Below, one piece after another: positions 19,129-27,295 of a DNA stretch of 64,000 nt. Source of the DNA: Pseudonocardia cypriaca (GTDB lineage: Bacteria; Actinomycetota; Actinomycetes; Mycobacteriales; Pseudonocardiaceae). A program made the position numbers and the translations under genes. The notes under the pieces were generated by a model that was given only the letters and a program-made list of their open reading frames with translations, ran no database searches and was not told where the DNA came from. The stretch spans positions 2,976,001-3,040,000 of the forward strand of contig NZ_VFPH01000001.1 in NCBI RefSeq assembly GCF_006717045.1. Direction: 5' to 3'. Every line of letters begins with the position of its first letter. The stretch's first letter is position 1.

Positions 19129-19836
19129 CTACGCGATGTCGTGCACGACCTCCACCGTGACTGCCAGCTCCTGCGTGCCCGGTTGGATCGGAACCGACTG
19201 CACGGCGCGGTCGGCGGCCTCGGCCTTGTAGGCGATCGGCGGCTGCTCGCCCGCCAGCTCGACGATCGAGCGCACCGCTCCCAGCCCGACCCCCGCCGCG
19301 TCGGCGAGCTGCCGCGCCTGGGCGAGCGCGCGGCGCACCGCATCGGCCCGCGCCTCGGCACGGGCCGCGCTCTCGTCCGCGATGGAGAACTGGATGGTCT
19401 GCACGCGGATCGCGTCGCCGGCGGCGGCGGCCGCCTGGTCGATCAGCGCCCCGGCCGCGGCGATGTCGTGCAGGGTGGCCGTGACCTGGTTGCTCACCTC
19501 GTAGCCGGTGATCCGCCCGGTCTCGGGCGCGCTCGTCGGGTACACGGTGAGCTGGCTCGTGCGGATGTCGGCGGGCGCCACCCCCGCGCCCTGCAGGACC
19601 CCGACCACGGCGTTGGCGCGCTCGGAGTTGGCGGTGAGCGCCGCGGTCGCGCTGCGGTCCCGCGTCGTCACCCCGAGCACGATGCTGGCCGTGTCCGGCG
19701 CGGCGACGACGGTGCCGGTGGCGCGGGCGGTGATGGCGGGCGGCGCGGCCTGTCCGGACGGGGCGGGCGCCGTCGGTGCGCATCCGGACAGGGCGAACGT
19801 GGCGAGGGCGAGCAGCGGGATCGTGGCGCGGTGCAT
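19129..19836 (-). CDS. SIMPL-domain (DUF541) lipoprotein
   Basis: From the ATG at 19836, 235 residues with a lipoprotein signal peptide (hydrophobic run, then LSGC at about residue 18). The rest is one SIMPL domain (TVVAAPDTASIVLGV, ITGYEVSNQV). These proteins are secreted or surface bound and oligomerise in some species; no reaction is known. An upstream ATG at 19872 would add 12 residues and is possible, since neither start has a well-spaced Shine-Dalgarno. The gene is divergent from the flavoenzyme at 19893. Confidence 0.8.
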   Translation of the reverse strand: MHRATIPLLALATFALSGCAPTAPAPSGQAAPPAITARATGTVVAAPDTASIVLGVTTRDRSATAALTANSERANAVVGVLQGAGVAPADIRTSQLTVYPTSAPETGRITGYEVSNQVTATLHDIAAAGALIDQAAAAAGDAIRVQTIQFSIADESAARAEARADAVRRALAQARQLADAAGVGLGAVRSIVELAGEQPPIAYKAEAADRAVQSVPIQPGTQELAVTVEVVHDIA

Positions 19837-19892
19837 GCCTCCAGGACGGAACGGCCGCGGGATCGGTTGCATGAACGGCTAGGTTTCGAGGA

Positions 19893-21089
19893 ATGGGCGT
19901 TCCGTTCGCCGCCTACGGCGCCGAGATCTACCTCAACGGGCTCGCCGGCGAGCGGCCCGCTCTGTCCACCGACCCGGCGCGGCTGGAAGCGGCCGCGCGG
20001 TCGGTGCTCGATGACGGCCCGTTCGGCTACGTCGCGGGCGGTGCGGGCGGGGGCGCCACCATGCGCGCAAACCGGGCGGCGTTCGACCGGTACGGGATGG
20101 TGCCGCGGATGCTGCGCGACACCACCGAGCGGGACTGGTCCACCACCCTGCTCGGCACGGCGATGCCGGCGCCGCTGCTGCTCGCCCCGATCGGGGTGAT
20201 GTCGATCGTGCACCCGGACGGTGAGCTGGCGGTGGCCCGGGCAGGGGCGGAGCTGGGCGTGCCGATGGTGCTGTCGACAGCGTCGTCGCACACGATCGAG
20301 GAGGTCGCCGCCGCGTCCGGCGACGCTCCACGCTGGTACCAGCTGTACTGGCCCACCGAGGACGCGGTCACCGTGAGCATCCTCGAGCGGGCCAGGGCCG
20401 CGGGCCACCAGGTGCTGGTGGTCACGCTCGACACCTGGACGCTCGGCTGGCGCCCGCACGACCTGGATCTGTCCTACCTGCCGTTCCTGCGGGGCGTGGG
20501 CACCGCGATCCCGTTCTCCGACCCGGCGTTCCGGGCCGGCCTCGCCGCGCCGCCCGAGGAGGACCTCATGGCCGCGGTCGGGCGCTGGGTACCGATGTTC
20601 ACGGGCGCCGCCGTGCGCTGGGACCGGCTCGACCTGCTGCGCGAGCACTGGGACGGGCCCATCGTGCTGAAGGGCGTGCAGCACGTGGACGACGCCCTGC
20701 ACGCGCTCGAAGCCGGGATGGACGGGATCGTGGTGTCCAACCACGGCGGGCGCCAGGTCGACCGGGCGATCGGGTCGCTCGACGCGCTGCCGGGGATCGT
20801 CGCAGCCGTCGACGGGCGCGCTGCAGTGCTGTTCGACTCGGGGATCCGCAGCGGCGCCGACGCCGCGGTTGCGCTCGCGCTGGGCGCCGACGCCGTGCTG
20901 CTCGGCCGTCCGTACGTCTACGGGCTCGCGCTGGGCGGCCAGGACGGGGTCCGGCACGTGTTGCGCTCGGTGCTCGCCGAGCTCGACCTCACCCTCGCGC
21001 TCTCCGGTTTCGCCGACCTCGCCCAGCTGCGCGGGGCGAAGGACGCGGTGCGGGACGCGGCGAAGCACGTCGCCTACATCGGCGCGTGA
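19893..21089 (+). CDS. FMN-dependent alpha-hydroxy-acid oxidase, lactate 2-monooxygenase-like
   Basis: A 398-residue TIM-barrel flavoprotein. FGYVAGGAGGGATM near residue 45, LDTWTLGWRPHDLDLSYLPFL-type spacing in mid-protein and the catalytic SNHGGRQVD block (~285) match lactate 2-monooxygenases of mycobacteria more than glycolate oxidases. These enzymes oxidise L-lactate to acetate and CO2 with O2. The substrate remains inferred. TAGGTT ends 7 nt before the ATG, so it is probably leaderless. It precedes a kinase gene by 73 bp. Confidence 0.85.
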   Translation: MGVPFAAYGAEIYLNGLAGERPALSTDPARLEAAARSVLDDGPFGYVAGGAGGGATMRANRAAFDRYGMVPRMLRDTTERDWSTTLLGTAMPAPLLLAPIGVMSIVHPDGELAVARAGAELGVPMVLSTASSHTIEEVAAASGDAPRWYQLYWPTEDAVTVSILERARAAGHQVLVVTLDTWTLGWRPHDLDLSYLPFLRGVGTAIPFSDPAFRAGLAAPPEEDLMAAVGRWVPMFTGAAVRWDRLDLLREHWDGPIVLKGVQHVDDALHALEAGMDGIVVSNHGGRQVDRAIGSLDALPGIVAAVDGRAAVLFDSGIRSGADAAVALALGADAVLLGRPYVYGLALGGQDGVRHVLRSVLAELDLTLALSGFADLAQLRGAKDAVRDAAKHVAYIGA

Positions 21090-21162
21090 CCTCGTGATGC
21101 CATAGTAGGTGCCGGGAGTCCCCCGGCGGCCCGCCGTGGGGCCGAAGGAAGGGGAGCACGGC

Positions 21163-23013
21163 GTGGACGCGCTCACCGCGCTCGTCGCCGGCCTGGTGGC
21201 GAGCCTGCGCACGGCGCTGGCCGCCGAGTCCTGCCCCGGCGGATGGCCGTGGGCGGTCACGGTGCTGGGCATCGGCGTCGGGCTGCTGCCCACCGCCGGC
21301 GCGGTGCTGGTTGCGGTGCTGCGCAAGCGGATCGGATCCCGCTACGGGGCGGGCGAGTCGGTGCTCGTCGTCCTCGCCGGGCTGGTCGGCGCCGGGCTGC
21401 TTCCGCTCGCCGTGTTCACGGCCACCGGGCGGGTCTTCCGCGCCGTGGCCGCGGGGCGTGAGGTCGACGGGTTCACCTCGGCCCAGCTCGCCGACCTCGG
21501 CACCACCGTGTGCTTCACCCCGCAGTCGGCCTACCTGGGCGGCTACACCGTGGCGGCCGCGTTCAACCCGGCCGACCCGGTGCGGTTCGGCCTCGCGGTC
21601 GTCCTGCTCGTCGGGTTCCCGCTGGTTGCTGCGGTCTGTGTGGCGGTGCAGGCGCGGCTGGCGCTGCGGCGCGGGCCCAGCTGGCCGGCCAAGTTCTTCT
21701 GGGTGCCGCTGCTGGCGCTCACCGTGCTGACGGCGCGGACGCCCGCCGGGTCGACGGGCCACCTGTGGATCGGGGTCGCCGTCGGCGCGTTCCTGGGCAT
21801 CGCCGTCGTGCTGACGGTCGGGGCGCCGCCGCGCGAGGTGGTGCGCCGTTCGCTGGCCACCCCCGCCCCGGTTCCCCGGCAGCCACCACGGGTGGAGTCG
21901 CTGCGCCCGCCGGTCGCGGCCGCCGCTCGTCCGCCCGGCGCGGGCGGTCTGCCGCAGGCGTCTCTCGCCGACCGGCTGGCGCGGCGGTTCGCGGCGCGGC
22001 AGCCCGAGCCGCCGGTGGTCGTGCCGACGTCCCGGCCGCCGGCTCAGCAGCAAGCCCCGAACCGCGCCCTGAGCCAGGCCCCTGGGCACGTGCCGCTGCC
22101 GCCCCGCGGCCCGTCGGGTCCGCCGCGCCCCACGCTCGTCGCCCCATCGCCGGGGGCGGGTGGGCGCCGCTTTCATCTGATCCGCAAGCTCGGCGCGGGC
22201 GGGTTCGGCGGGGTGTGGCTCGCTCACGACTCCCGCCTCGGGCACCCCGTCGCGCTGAAGGCCGCTCACGCACCCGACCCCGAGACCGAGGAGCGGATCC
22301 GGCGGGAGGCGCGCGCCCTCGTGGCCGTTCGCCACCCGCACTGCGTGCGCATCCACGACCTGCTGCCGGCCGCTGCCGACCCCGGCCTCCGCGACCTCGA
22401 GGGCCTCGTGATCGTGATGGAGTACGTCGAGGGCTCGCCCCTCGGCGACCTCGTGCGCGGCCGCGGCCCGCTCGACGACGTCACCGCGGCGCGGGTGTGG
22501 ATCGGGCTCGCGGGCGCGCTCGATGCCGCACACGGGCGCGGCGTGTTGCACCGCGACGTCAAGCCGGCCAACGTCGTCGTCGACCAGGCCGGGCTGGCGC
22601 ACCTCATCGACTTCGGGATCGCGCGCAAGACCGGCGACTCCACGCTCACGATGGCGGGGTTCGTGCTCGGAACCCCGGACTACCTCGCCCCCGAGGTCGC
22701 GTGTGGTGAGCGGGCCACCCCGGCGTCCGACTCGTGGCAGCTCGCCGCCACGATCTCCTACGCGCTCACCGGGCACCCGCCACGCGGCGTTCACGCCGAC
22801 GCGGTGTCCGGGCTGCGCGCCGCGGCGTCCGGTGCCCCGCTCAGCCATCTCCCGCCCCGGTCGGCGCACCTGCCGCTGCTGCGTGCCGCGCTGGACACCG
22901 ACCCGCGCCGCAGGCCGGCGCTGCGCGCGGTGCAGAGCACCCTCGACGAGTGGCTGCGCCGCACCGGGGGGCGGCCGGGCGGGCCGGTCGGCGCGAGCGC
23001 ACCGGCCCGGTGA
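21163..23013 (+). CDS. Serine/threonine protein kinase with N-terminal multi-span membrane domain
   Basis: 616 residues from a GTG at 21163 behind GAAGGAAGGGGAG. The first ~225 residues hold about five hydrophobic segments, then a proline-rich linker (~240-330), then a kinase domain: GAGGFGGV loop at ~344, HRDVKPANVV at 463, DFG at 483 and GTPDYLAPE. Actinomycete PknB-type kinases normally have the kinase first and the sensor after one membrane span, so this order is reversed. It shares GTGA with the acyltransferase-like gene downstream, suggesting joint function. All catalytic residues look intact. Confidence 0.88.
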   Translation: MDALTALVAGLVASLRTALAAESCPGGWPWAVTVLGIGVGLLPTAGAVLVAVLRKRIGSRYGAGESVLVVLAGLVGAGLLPLAVFTATGRVFRAVAAGREVDGFTSAQLADLGTTVCFTPQSAYLGGYTVAAAFNPADPVRFGLAVVLLVGFPLVAAVCVAVQARLALRRGPSWPAKFFWVPLLALTVLTARTPAGSTGHLWIGVAVGAFLGIAVVLTVGAPPREVVRRSLATPAPVPRQPPRVESLRPPVAAAARPPGAGGLPQASLADRLARRFAARQPEPPVVVPTSRPPAQQQAPNRALSQAPGHVPLPPRGPSGPPRPTLVAPSPGAGGRRFHLIRKLGAGGFGGVWLAHDSRLGHPVALKAAHAPDPETEERIRREARALVAVRHPHCVRIHDLLPAAADPGLRDLEGLVIVMEYVEGSPLGDLVRGRGPLDDVTAARVWIGLAGALDAAHGRGVLHRDVKPANVVVDQAGLAHLIDFGIARKTGDSTLTMAGFVLGTPDYLAPEVACGERATPASDSWQLAATISYALTGHPPRGVHADAVSGLRAAASGAPLSHLPPRSAHLPLLRAALDTDPRRRPALRAVQSTLDEWLRRTGGRPGGPVGASAPAR

Positions 23014-24206
23014 CGGGGGCCCTCGAGGCGGCGGTCGGGCGGCACCGGACCAGGTCCCGCCGGGAACGCATCGTCGGTGTCGACGCGGCGCGGGCCGTGG
23101 CGCTCGTCGGGATGTTCGCCACGCACATCTTCCCGCTCCGCGAGGGCCGCGAGCCGACGCTCACCGGCATGATCGCGTCGGGGCGGGCGTCGGCGCTGTT
23201 CGCGGTGCTGGCCGGGGTCGGGGTGGCGCTCGCCACCGGGGGTATGCAGCGGCCGCGTGGCACGCGGGCCCACCTCGGTGCCGGAGCCGCCCTCGTCGTG
23301 CGCGGGGCGCTGGTCGCCGCGGTGGGCCTCACGCTCGTGGCGACGAGGGCCCCGGTGGCGATCATCCTGGCCTACTACGGGGTGCTGTTCGTGGTGGCCG
23401 CATTCCTGGTACGGGTCCCGCGCGGCCTGCTCGCGGCCGGCGCGGTGCTCGCGTGCGTCCTCACGCCGGTGGCGAGCCAGCTGCTGCGGGAGGGGATGCC
23501 GGAGGGGCCGGGCGCGCAGGTCGGGTGGCCTGCGCTGGCGGCGCCCGGCAACGCCGTGGTCACGCTCGTGCTCACCGGCTACTACCCGGTGCTGACGTGG
23601 ACGACGTACCTGCTCGCCGGGATGGCGGTGGGCCGGCTCGACCTGCGCCGGCCCCAGGTGGCGACCGGCCTGCTCGTCGGCGGTGCCGCGCTGGCAGTGG
23701 CCGCGCACACCGCGTCGGCGCTGCTGCTGGGGCCGGGCAACGGGGTGTGGGTGCTCGGCGCCGCGGCGTCGGAGCGGCGTTACGGCACCACGCCCACCGG
23801 GACCTGGTGGTGGCTCGCGGTCGACACCCCGCACTCCGGCAGCACCCTCGACCTGGCCGCCACCACCGGCTCGGCCCTGGCCGTGCTCGGCACGATGCTG
23901 CTCCTGTCGCGATGGGCTCCCCGGGTGGTGCTGGTGCCCGCCGCGCTCGGCTCGGCGCCGCTCACCCTCTACACGCTCCACGTGGTGGCCCTCGCCTGGT
24001 ACGCCGGGAGGGGTTCCGACGACCTCGTTCTCTGGCTCGGCCACGTGCTGGCCGCCACGCTGGTCGGGCTGGCCCTGCGGTTCGCCGGGGTCCGCGGGCC
24101 GCTGGAGGCGGTCCTGTCAGCAGCAGGCCGAGCGGTGCGCCGTCTCGTGACCGGCATCACACCGAAGGCTGTCGATTCGGATCCTCCTCGCCCGCCGGGC
24201 ACATGA
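23010..24206 (+). CDS. Multi-span membrane protein, heparan-glucosaminide acetyltransferase/DUF418-like
   Basis: A 398-residue protein with about ten membrane spans. RIVGVDAARAVALVGMFATHIFP near residue 20 is the start motif of the DUF1624/DUF418 group; a late TLYTLHVVALAWY segment matches the DUF418 end. Related proteins move acyl groups across membranes, but no active site can be proven here. The GTG at 23010 overlaps the kinase stop, so the two are coupled. The 3' end contains the TGTCGA element considered for the ECF42 operon. Confidence 0.75.
   Translation: MTGALEAAVGRHRTRSRRERIVGVDAARAVALVGMFATHIFPLREGREPTLTGMIASGRASALFAVLAGVGVALATGGMQRPRGTRAHLGAGAALVVRGALVAAVGLTLVATRAPVAIILAYYGVLFVVAAFLVRVPRGLLAAGAVLACVLTPVASQLLREGMPEGPGAQVGWPALAAPGNAVVTLVLTGYYPVLTWTTYLLAGMAVGRLDLRRPQVATGLLVGGAALAVAAHTASALLLGPGNGVWVLGAAASERRYGTTPTGTWWWLAVDTPHSGSTLDLAATTGSALAVLGTMLLLSRWAPRVVLVPAALGSAPLTLYTLHVVALAWYAGRGSDDLVLWLGHVLAATLVGLALRFAGVRGPLEAVLSAAGRAVRRLVTGITPKAVDSDPPRPPGT
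24170..24175 (+). promoter_or_regulatory. Possible ECF42-type -35 element
   Basis: TGTCGA lies 77 bp before the reductase-like gene that heads the ECF42 operon. TGTCGA has been reported as the -35 motif of ECF42 sigma factors. The matching -10 is not clear, so this is tentative. Confidence 0.3.
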
Positions 24207-24251
24207 CGGGCGCCGGTACGCGGCGCCCCGGACATGTGCGGAGGAGATGGC

Positions 24252-24878
24252 ATGCGCACTCTGATGGTGGCGGCGTTCATTTCGTTGGACGGCGTAGTGC
24301 AGGCACCCGGCGGGCCCGACGAGGACCGCGACGGCGGGTTCGAACACGGCGGCTGGGCGGTGCCGCACATCGACGACGAGGTCCTCGCGCGGGCGATCGG
24401 TTCCACCGCCCGGGCCGACGCGCTACTGCTCGGTCGGCGGACCTACGAGGAGTTCGCCGCCACCTGGCCGCTCGCGTCGGCCGACGACCCGATCGGCTCG
24501 AAGTGGAACGCCGTGCCCAAGTACGTCGCGTCCCGGACCCTCACATCGGTGAGCTGGCAGAACTCCACGCTCCTCGACGGTGAGGCGGCGGACGCCGTCG
24601 CCGAGCTCAAGAAGTCCGACGGCGGTGAGATCCAGGTGCACGGCAGCGGGCAGCTCGTGCAGACGCTGCTCACGCACGACCTCGTCGACGAGCTGCACCT
24701 CGTCGTGATCCCGGTGCTCATCGGCTCGGGCAAGCGGCTGTTCGGGAGCGGGACGGTGCCGGCCCGCTTCGACCTGGTCGCCTCCGCGACCACCCGGTCG
24801 GGGGTCGTCGTCGGCCGGTACGCGCGAGCGGGCGCCATCACCTACGGTGCGCTTGGCCCCGAGACAGGGAACTGGTGA
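24252..24878 (+). CDS. Dihydrofolate reductase family protein (RibD C-terminal-like)
   Basis: 208 residues with a RibD_C fold: AAFISLDGVVQAPG at the start, LLLGRRTYEEFAATWP, then GSGQLVQTLLTHDLVDELHLVVIPVLIGSGKRLF. Family members are NADPH-dependent reductases of unknown substrate; few are true folate enzymes. GGAGGAG precedes the ATG at 24252. Genes of this type are common partners of ECF42 operons, and this one heads a tightly packed run: reductase, YCII/DGPF, ECF42 sigma, MarR, unknown. Confidence 0.85.
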   Translation: MRTLMVAAFISLDGVVQAPGGPDEDRDGGFEHGGWAVPHIDDEVLARAIGSTARADALLLGRRTYEEFAATWPLASADDPIGSKWNAVPKYVASRTLTSVSWQNSTLLDGEAADAVAELKKSDGGEIQVHGSGQLVQTLLTHDLVDELHLVVIPVLIGSGKRLFGSGTVPARFDLVASATTRSGVVVGRYARAGAITYGALGPETGNW

Positions 24879-24883
24879 GGAGC

Positions 24884-25213
24884 ATGCCCCAGTACGCGGT
24901 GCTCATCTACGAGAAGGAGCTGCCCGGCGGCGTGGCCGACATCCCGCCGGAGGTGATGGAGGCGAACATCGCGGCCGGCGACAAGATCGCCGCGCTGGGC
25001 GTGCGGATCGTCCACGAGTTAGCTCTGCAGCCGGCCGCGGCCACGCGGACGATCCGCAAGGACGGCCTCGTCACCGACGGGCCTTTCCTGGAGACCAAGG
25101 AGGTGCTCGCCGGGTTCTTCGTGGTGGAGGCCCCCGACCTCGACACGGCGCTCGCGGTCGGCAAGCTCCTCCCGATCATGGACGGGGCGGTCGAGGTGCG
25201 GCCGCTCCTGTGA
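24884..25213 (+). CDS. YCII-related (DGPF) protein
   Basis: 109 residues. The DGPF signature is present (VTDGPFLETKEVLAGFF) along with the YCII fold start MPQYAVLIYEKE. DGPF proteins are the conserved companions of ECF42 sigma factors, whose operons they mark; their own activity is unknown. A GTG at 24875 overlapping the previous stop is an alternative start that would add three residues. The gene overlaps the sigma factor by GTGA. Confidence 0.88.
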   Translation: MPQYAVLIYEKELPGGVADIPPEVMEANIAAGDKIAALGVRIVHELALQPAAATRTIRKDGLVTDGPFLETKEVLAGFFVVEAPDLDTALAVGKLLPIMDGAVEVRPLL

Positions 25214-26445
25214 TCCCGGAGGTCGTCGGCCGCGCGGTCGCCGACGCGCACCGTCGCGAGTGGGCCGCCGTGCTCGCCGCGACGGTGCGCGTCACCCGCG
25301 ACCTGGACCTGGCCGAGGAGTGCGTCCAGGACGCCTATGCCGCCGCGCTCGAGGCCTGGGTGGACGAAGTGCCGGCCCGTCCCGGCGCGTGGCTCACCAC
25401 CGCCGCCCGGCACAACGCCCTGGACGCCGTCCGCCGGGCGCGGACCCAGCAGGCGAAGCTGCACCTGCTGGTCGAACCGCCCGCGCTCCCGGCCGTGGCC
25501 GACGACCGGTTGCGGCTGGTGTTCCTGTGCTGCCACCCGGCACTGGCGCTCGAGGCGCAGGTGGCGCTGACGCTCCGGCTGGTCTGCGGCGTGGCGACAC
25601 CCGATGTCGCGCAGGCCTTCCTGGTGCCGGAGCCGACCATGGCGGCCCGGATCACCCGGGCCAAGAAGAAGATCGCGACGAGCCGCATCCCGTTCCGCAT
25701 GCCGGCGCCGAACGCGCTGCCGGCGCGGCTCGACGCCGTCCTGACCGTCATCCACCTGCTCTTCACGACCGGGCACACCGCGCCGGCCGGGCCCGCACTC
25801 ACCCGTGACGACCTCGCAGAACGCGCCCTCGACCTCGCCCGCATGCTGCGCGCCCTGCTGCCGCGGGAGCGGGAGGTGAGCGGGCTGCTCGCGCTGCTGC
25901 TGGCCAACCACGCGCGCCGGACGACCCGCACCGCCGCGGACGGCCGGCTGCTGCGCCTGGAGGAGCAGGACCGCACCGCGTGGGACTCCGCCGCCATCGC
26001 GGAAGCGGACGCGCTGGTCGTGCGCGCGTTGCGCGGCGGCGACCCCGGGCGGTTCGCGCTGCAGGCCGCGATCGCGACGCTGCACGCCATCGCCCCGGCC
26101 TACGACGAGACCGACTGGCCGCAGATCCTCGTGCTCTACGACGAGCTGCTGCGGCGTTGGCCGTCCCCGGTGGTGGCGCTGAACCGGGCCGTCGCGGTGG
26201 CGATGGTCCACGGGCCTGCCGCCGGGCTGGCCGAGCTCGAGGCCCTCGACGGCGATCCCCGGCTGAGCGGCTACCGCTACCTGCCGGCCGCGAAGGCGGA
26301 CCTGCTGCGCCGGCTGGGGCGGGACGCCGAGGCGGCCGCGGCGTACGAGAGGGCGCTCGCGCTGACCCCGAACGAGAGCGAGCGCGACTTCCTCGCCGGC
26401 CGGCTTGCCGAATCTATTACGAGCTCGTATATTCCGAAATCGTGA
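25210..26445 (+). CDS. ECF42-type RNA polymerase sigma factor with C-terminal TPR-like extension
   Basis: 411 residues. Regions sigma2 (LAEECVQDAYAAALEAW, LTTAARHNALDAVRR) and sigma4 (VALTLRLVCGVATPDVAQAFLVPEPTMAARI) lie in the first ~170 residues. The remaining ~240 residues are a helical extension (VALNRAVAVAMVHGPAAGL, TPNESERDFLAGRLAE) characteristic of ECF42, which lacks a membrane anti-sigma factor. In studied species this extension is needed for activity and the sigma factor drives its own DGPF operon. It starts at GTG 25210 inside the YCII stop. Its last codons contain a palindrome likely used by the next gene. Confidence 0.9.
   Translation: MIPEVVGRAVADAHRREWAAVLAATVRVTRDLDLAEECVQDAYAAALEAWVDEVPARPGAWLTTAARHNALDAVRRARTQQAKLHLLVEPPALPAVADDRLRLVFLCCHPALALEAQVALTLRLVCGVATPDVAQAFLVPEPTMAARITRAKKKIATSRIPFRMPAPNALPARLDAVLTVIHLLFTTGHTAPAGPALTRDDLAERALDLARMLRALLPREREVSGLLALLLANHARRTTRTAADGRLLRLEEQDRTAWDSAAIAEADALVVRALRGGDPGRFALQAAIATLHAIAPAYDETDWPQILVLYDELLRRWPSPVVALNRAVAVAMVHGPAAGLAELEALDGDPRLSGYRYLPAAKADLLRRLGRDAEAAAAYERALALTPNESERDFLAGRLAESITSSYIPKS
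26418..26429. promoter_or_regulatory. 12-bp perfect palindrome in an AT-rich patch before the MarR gene
   Basis: TACGAGCTCGTA lies inside the end of the sigma factor gene, 13 bp upstream of the MarR start. The ~35 bp around it is far more AT-rich than the neighbourhood. A palindrome of this type is what a MarR dimer would bind, giving an internal autoregulated promoter. Confidence 0.5.
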
Positions 26446-26858
26446 CTTCTGACTCGGCGTTGCTGGCGCTGCAGCGCGCCACCCACGCCACCTTGCAGGT
26501 ACTGGCCGCCGAGCTGGCCGACCTCGCCCTCACGGCTTCCGAGATCAACGTGCTGGCGATCCTGGCCGACGGCCCCGGCCTCACCGTCTCCGAGATCTGC
26601 GACGCGGCCGGCTCCCGGCCGAGCACGATCACCAGCGTGCTCGACCGGCTCGAACGCCGAGGCCACATCAGCCGCGGCGTGCGCCCGGCCGACCGGCGGG
26701 TCGTGGTCATCGAGCTGACCTCGTCGGGCCGGCAGGCCGCCGACACGATCCGCCGGACGCTGGCCTCGGTGGAGGCCCGCGCGCTCGACGGCCTTCCCCC
26801 GGAAGCGATCGCCGGCTTCCGCACCGTCCTGCGGGCCCTCGCCGAGGTGTCGCCGTGA
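26442..26858 (+). CDS. MarR family transcriptional regulator
   Basis: 138 residues with a winged helix (residues ~30-100: LTASEINVLAILA, PSTITSVLDRLERRGHISR, RPADRRVVVIELT). The GTG at 26442 overlaps the ECF42 stop. It likely represses itself and the following gene through the palindrome at 26418-26429. No effector-binding residues can be named. Placing a MarR gene directly behind an ECF42 operon could add a chemical signal to that operon or simply reflect close packing. Confidence 0.83.
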   Translation: MTSDSALLALQRATHATLQVLAAELADLALTASEINVLAILADGPGLTVSEICDAAGSRPSTITSVLDRLERRGHISRGVRPADRRVVVIELTSSGRQAADTIRRTLASVEARALDGLPPEAIAGFRTVLRALAEVSP

Positions 26859-27265
26859 CCGCCGGTGTGTTCGACGAGCTGATGGCCGAGGTCATGGCCT
26901 CCGCCGACGCCTTCGGGCACCGCCAGCACGTGCACCTGACCTGGCTCGCCGTGCGCCGCAGCGGGATGCCGGCGGCCGTCACCGTGGTCAGCGACGGGAT
27001 CCGGCGCACCGCCCGCTACGCCGGAGCGCCGCAGAAGTACCACGTCACGGTCAGCAGGGCGTGGGTCGAGCTGGTGGCCCACCACACGGCCGAGGACCCG
27101 ACCCCGGACTTCTCCGCGTTCACCGGCCGCAACCCCGAGCTGCTCGACAAGTGTCTGCTCACCCGCTTCTACCGCTCCACGACCCTGGCCGACGTCCGCG
27201 CCCGCACCGGCTGGGTCGAGCCCGACCTCGCTCCGTTCCCGTGGACCGTCCGGTCCGGCTCGTGA
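26855..27265 (+). CDS. Conserved hypothetical protein coupled to MarR gene
   Basis: 136 residues; no named family recognised. It is rich in histidine and tryptophan near the start (FGHRQHVHLTWLAV), followed by a DGIRRTARYAGAPQKYHVTVSRAWVEL block and a C-terminal KCLLTRFYRSTTL. There is no signal peptide or membrane span. Similar short proteins occur in other actinomycetes beside regulators. The GTG at 26855 overlaps the MarR stop, so it is probably expressed with, and repressed by, that regulator. Confidence 0.7.
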   Translation: MTAGVFDELMAEVMASADAFGHRQHVHLTWLAVRRSGMPAAVTVVSDGIRRTARYAGAPQKYHVTVSRAWVELVAHHTAEDPTPDFSAFTGRNPELLDKCLLTRFYRSTTLADVRARTGWVEPDLAPFPWTVRSGS

Positions 27266-27295
27266 CTCCGCGCTGATCGCCGCCCCACGTCGGGA

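Noticed and set aside
25980..26858. A 292-residue MarR protein with a long N-terminal extension
   Set aside because: The extension is the out-of-frame end of the ECF42 gene; the real start is the GTG at 26442.
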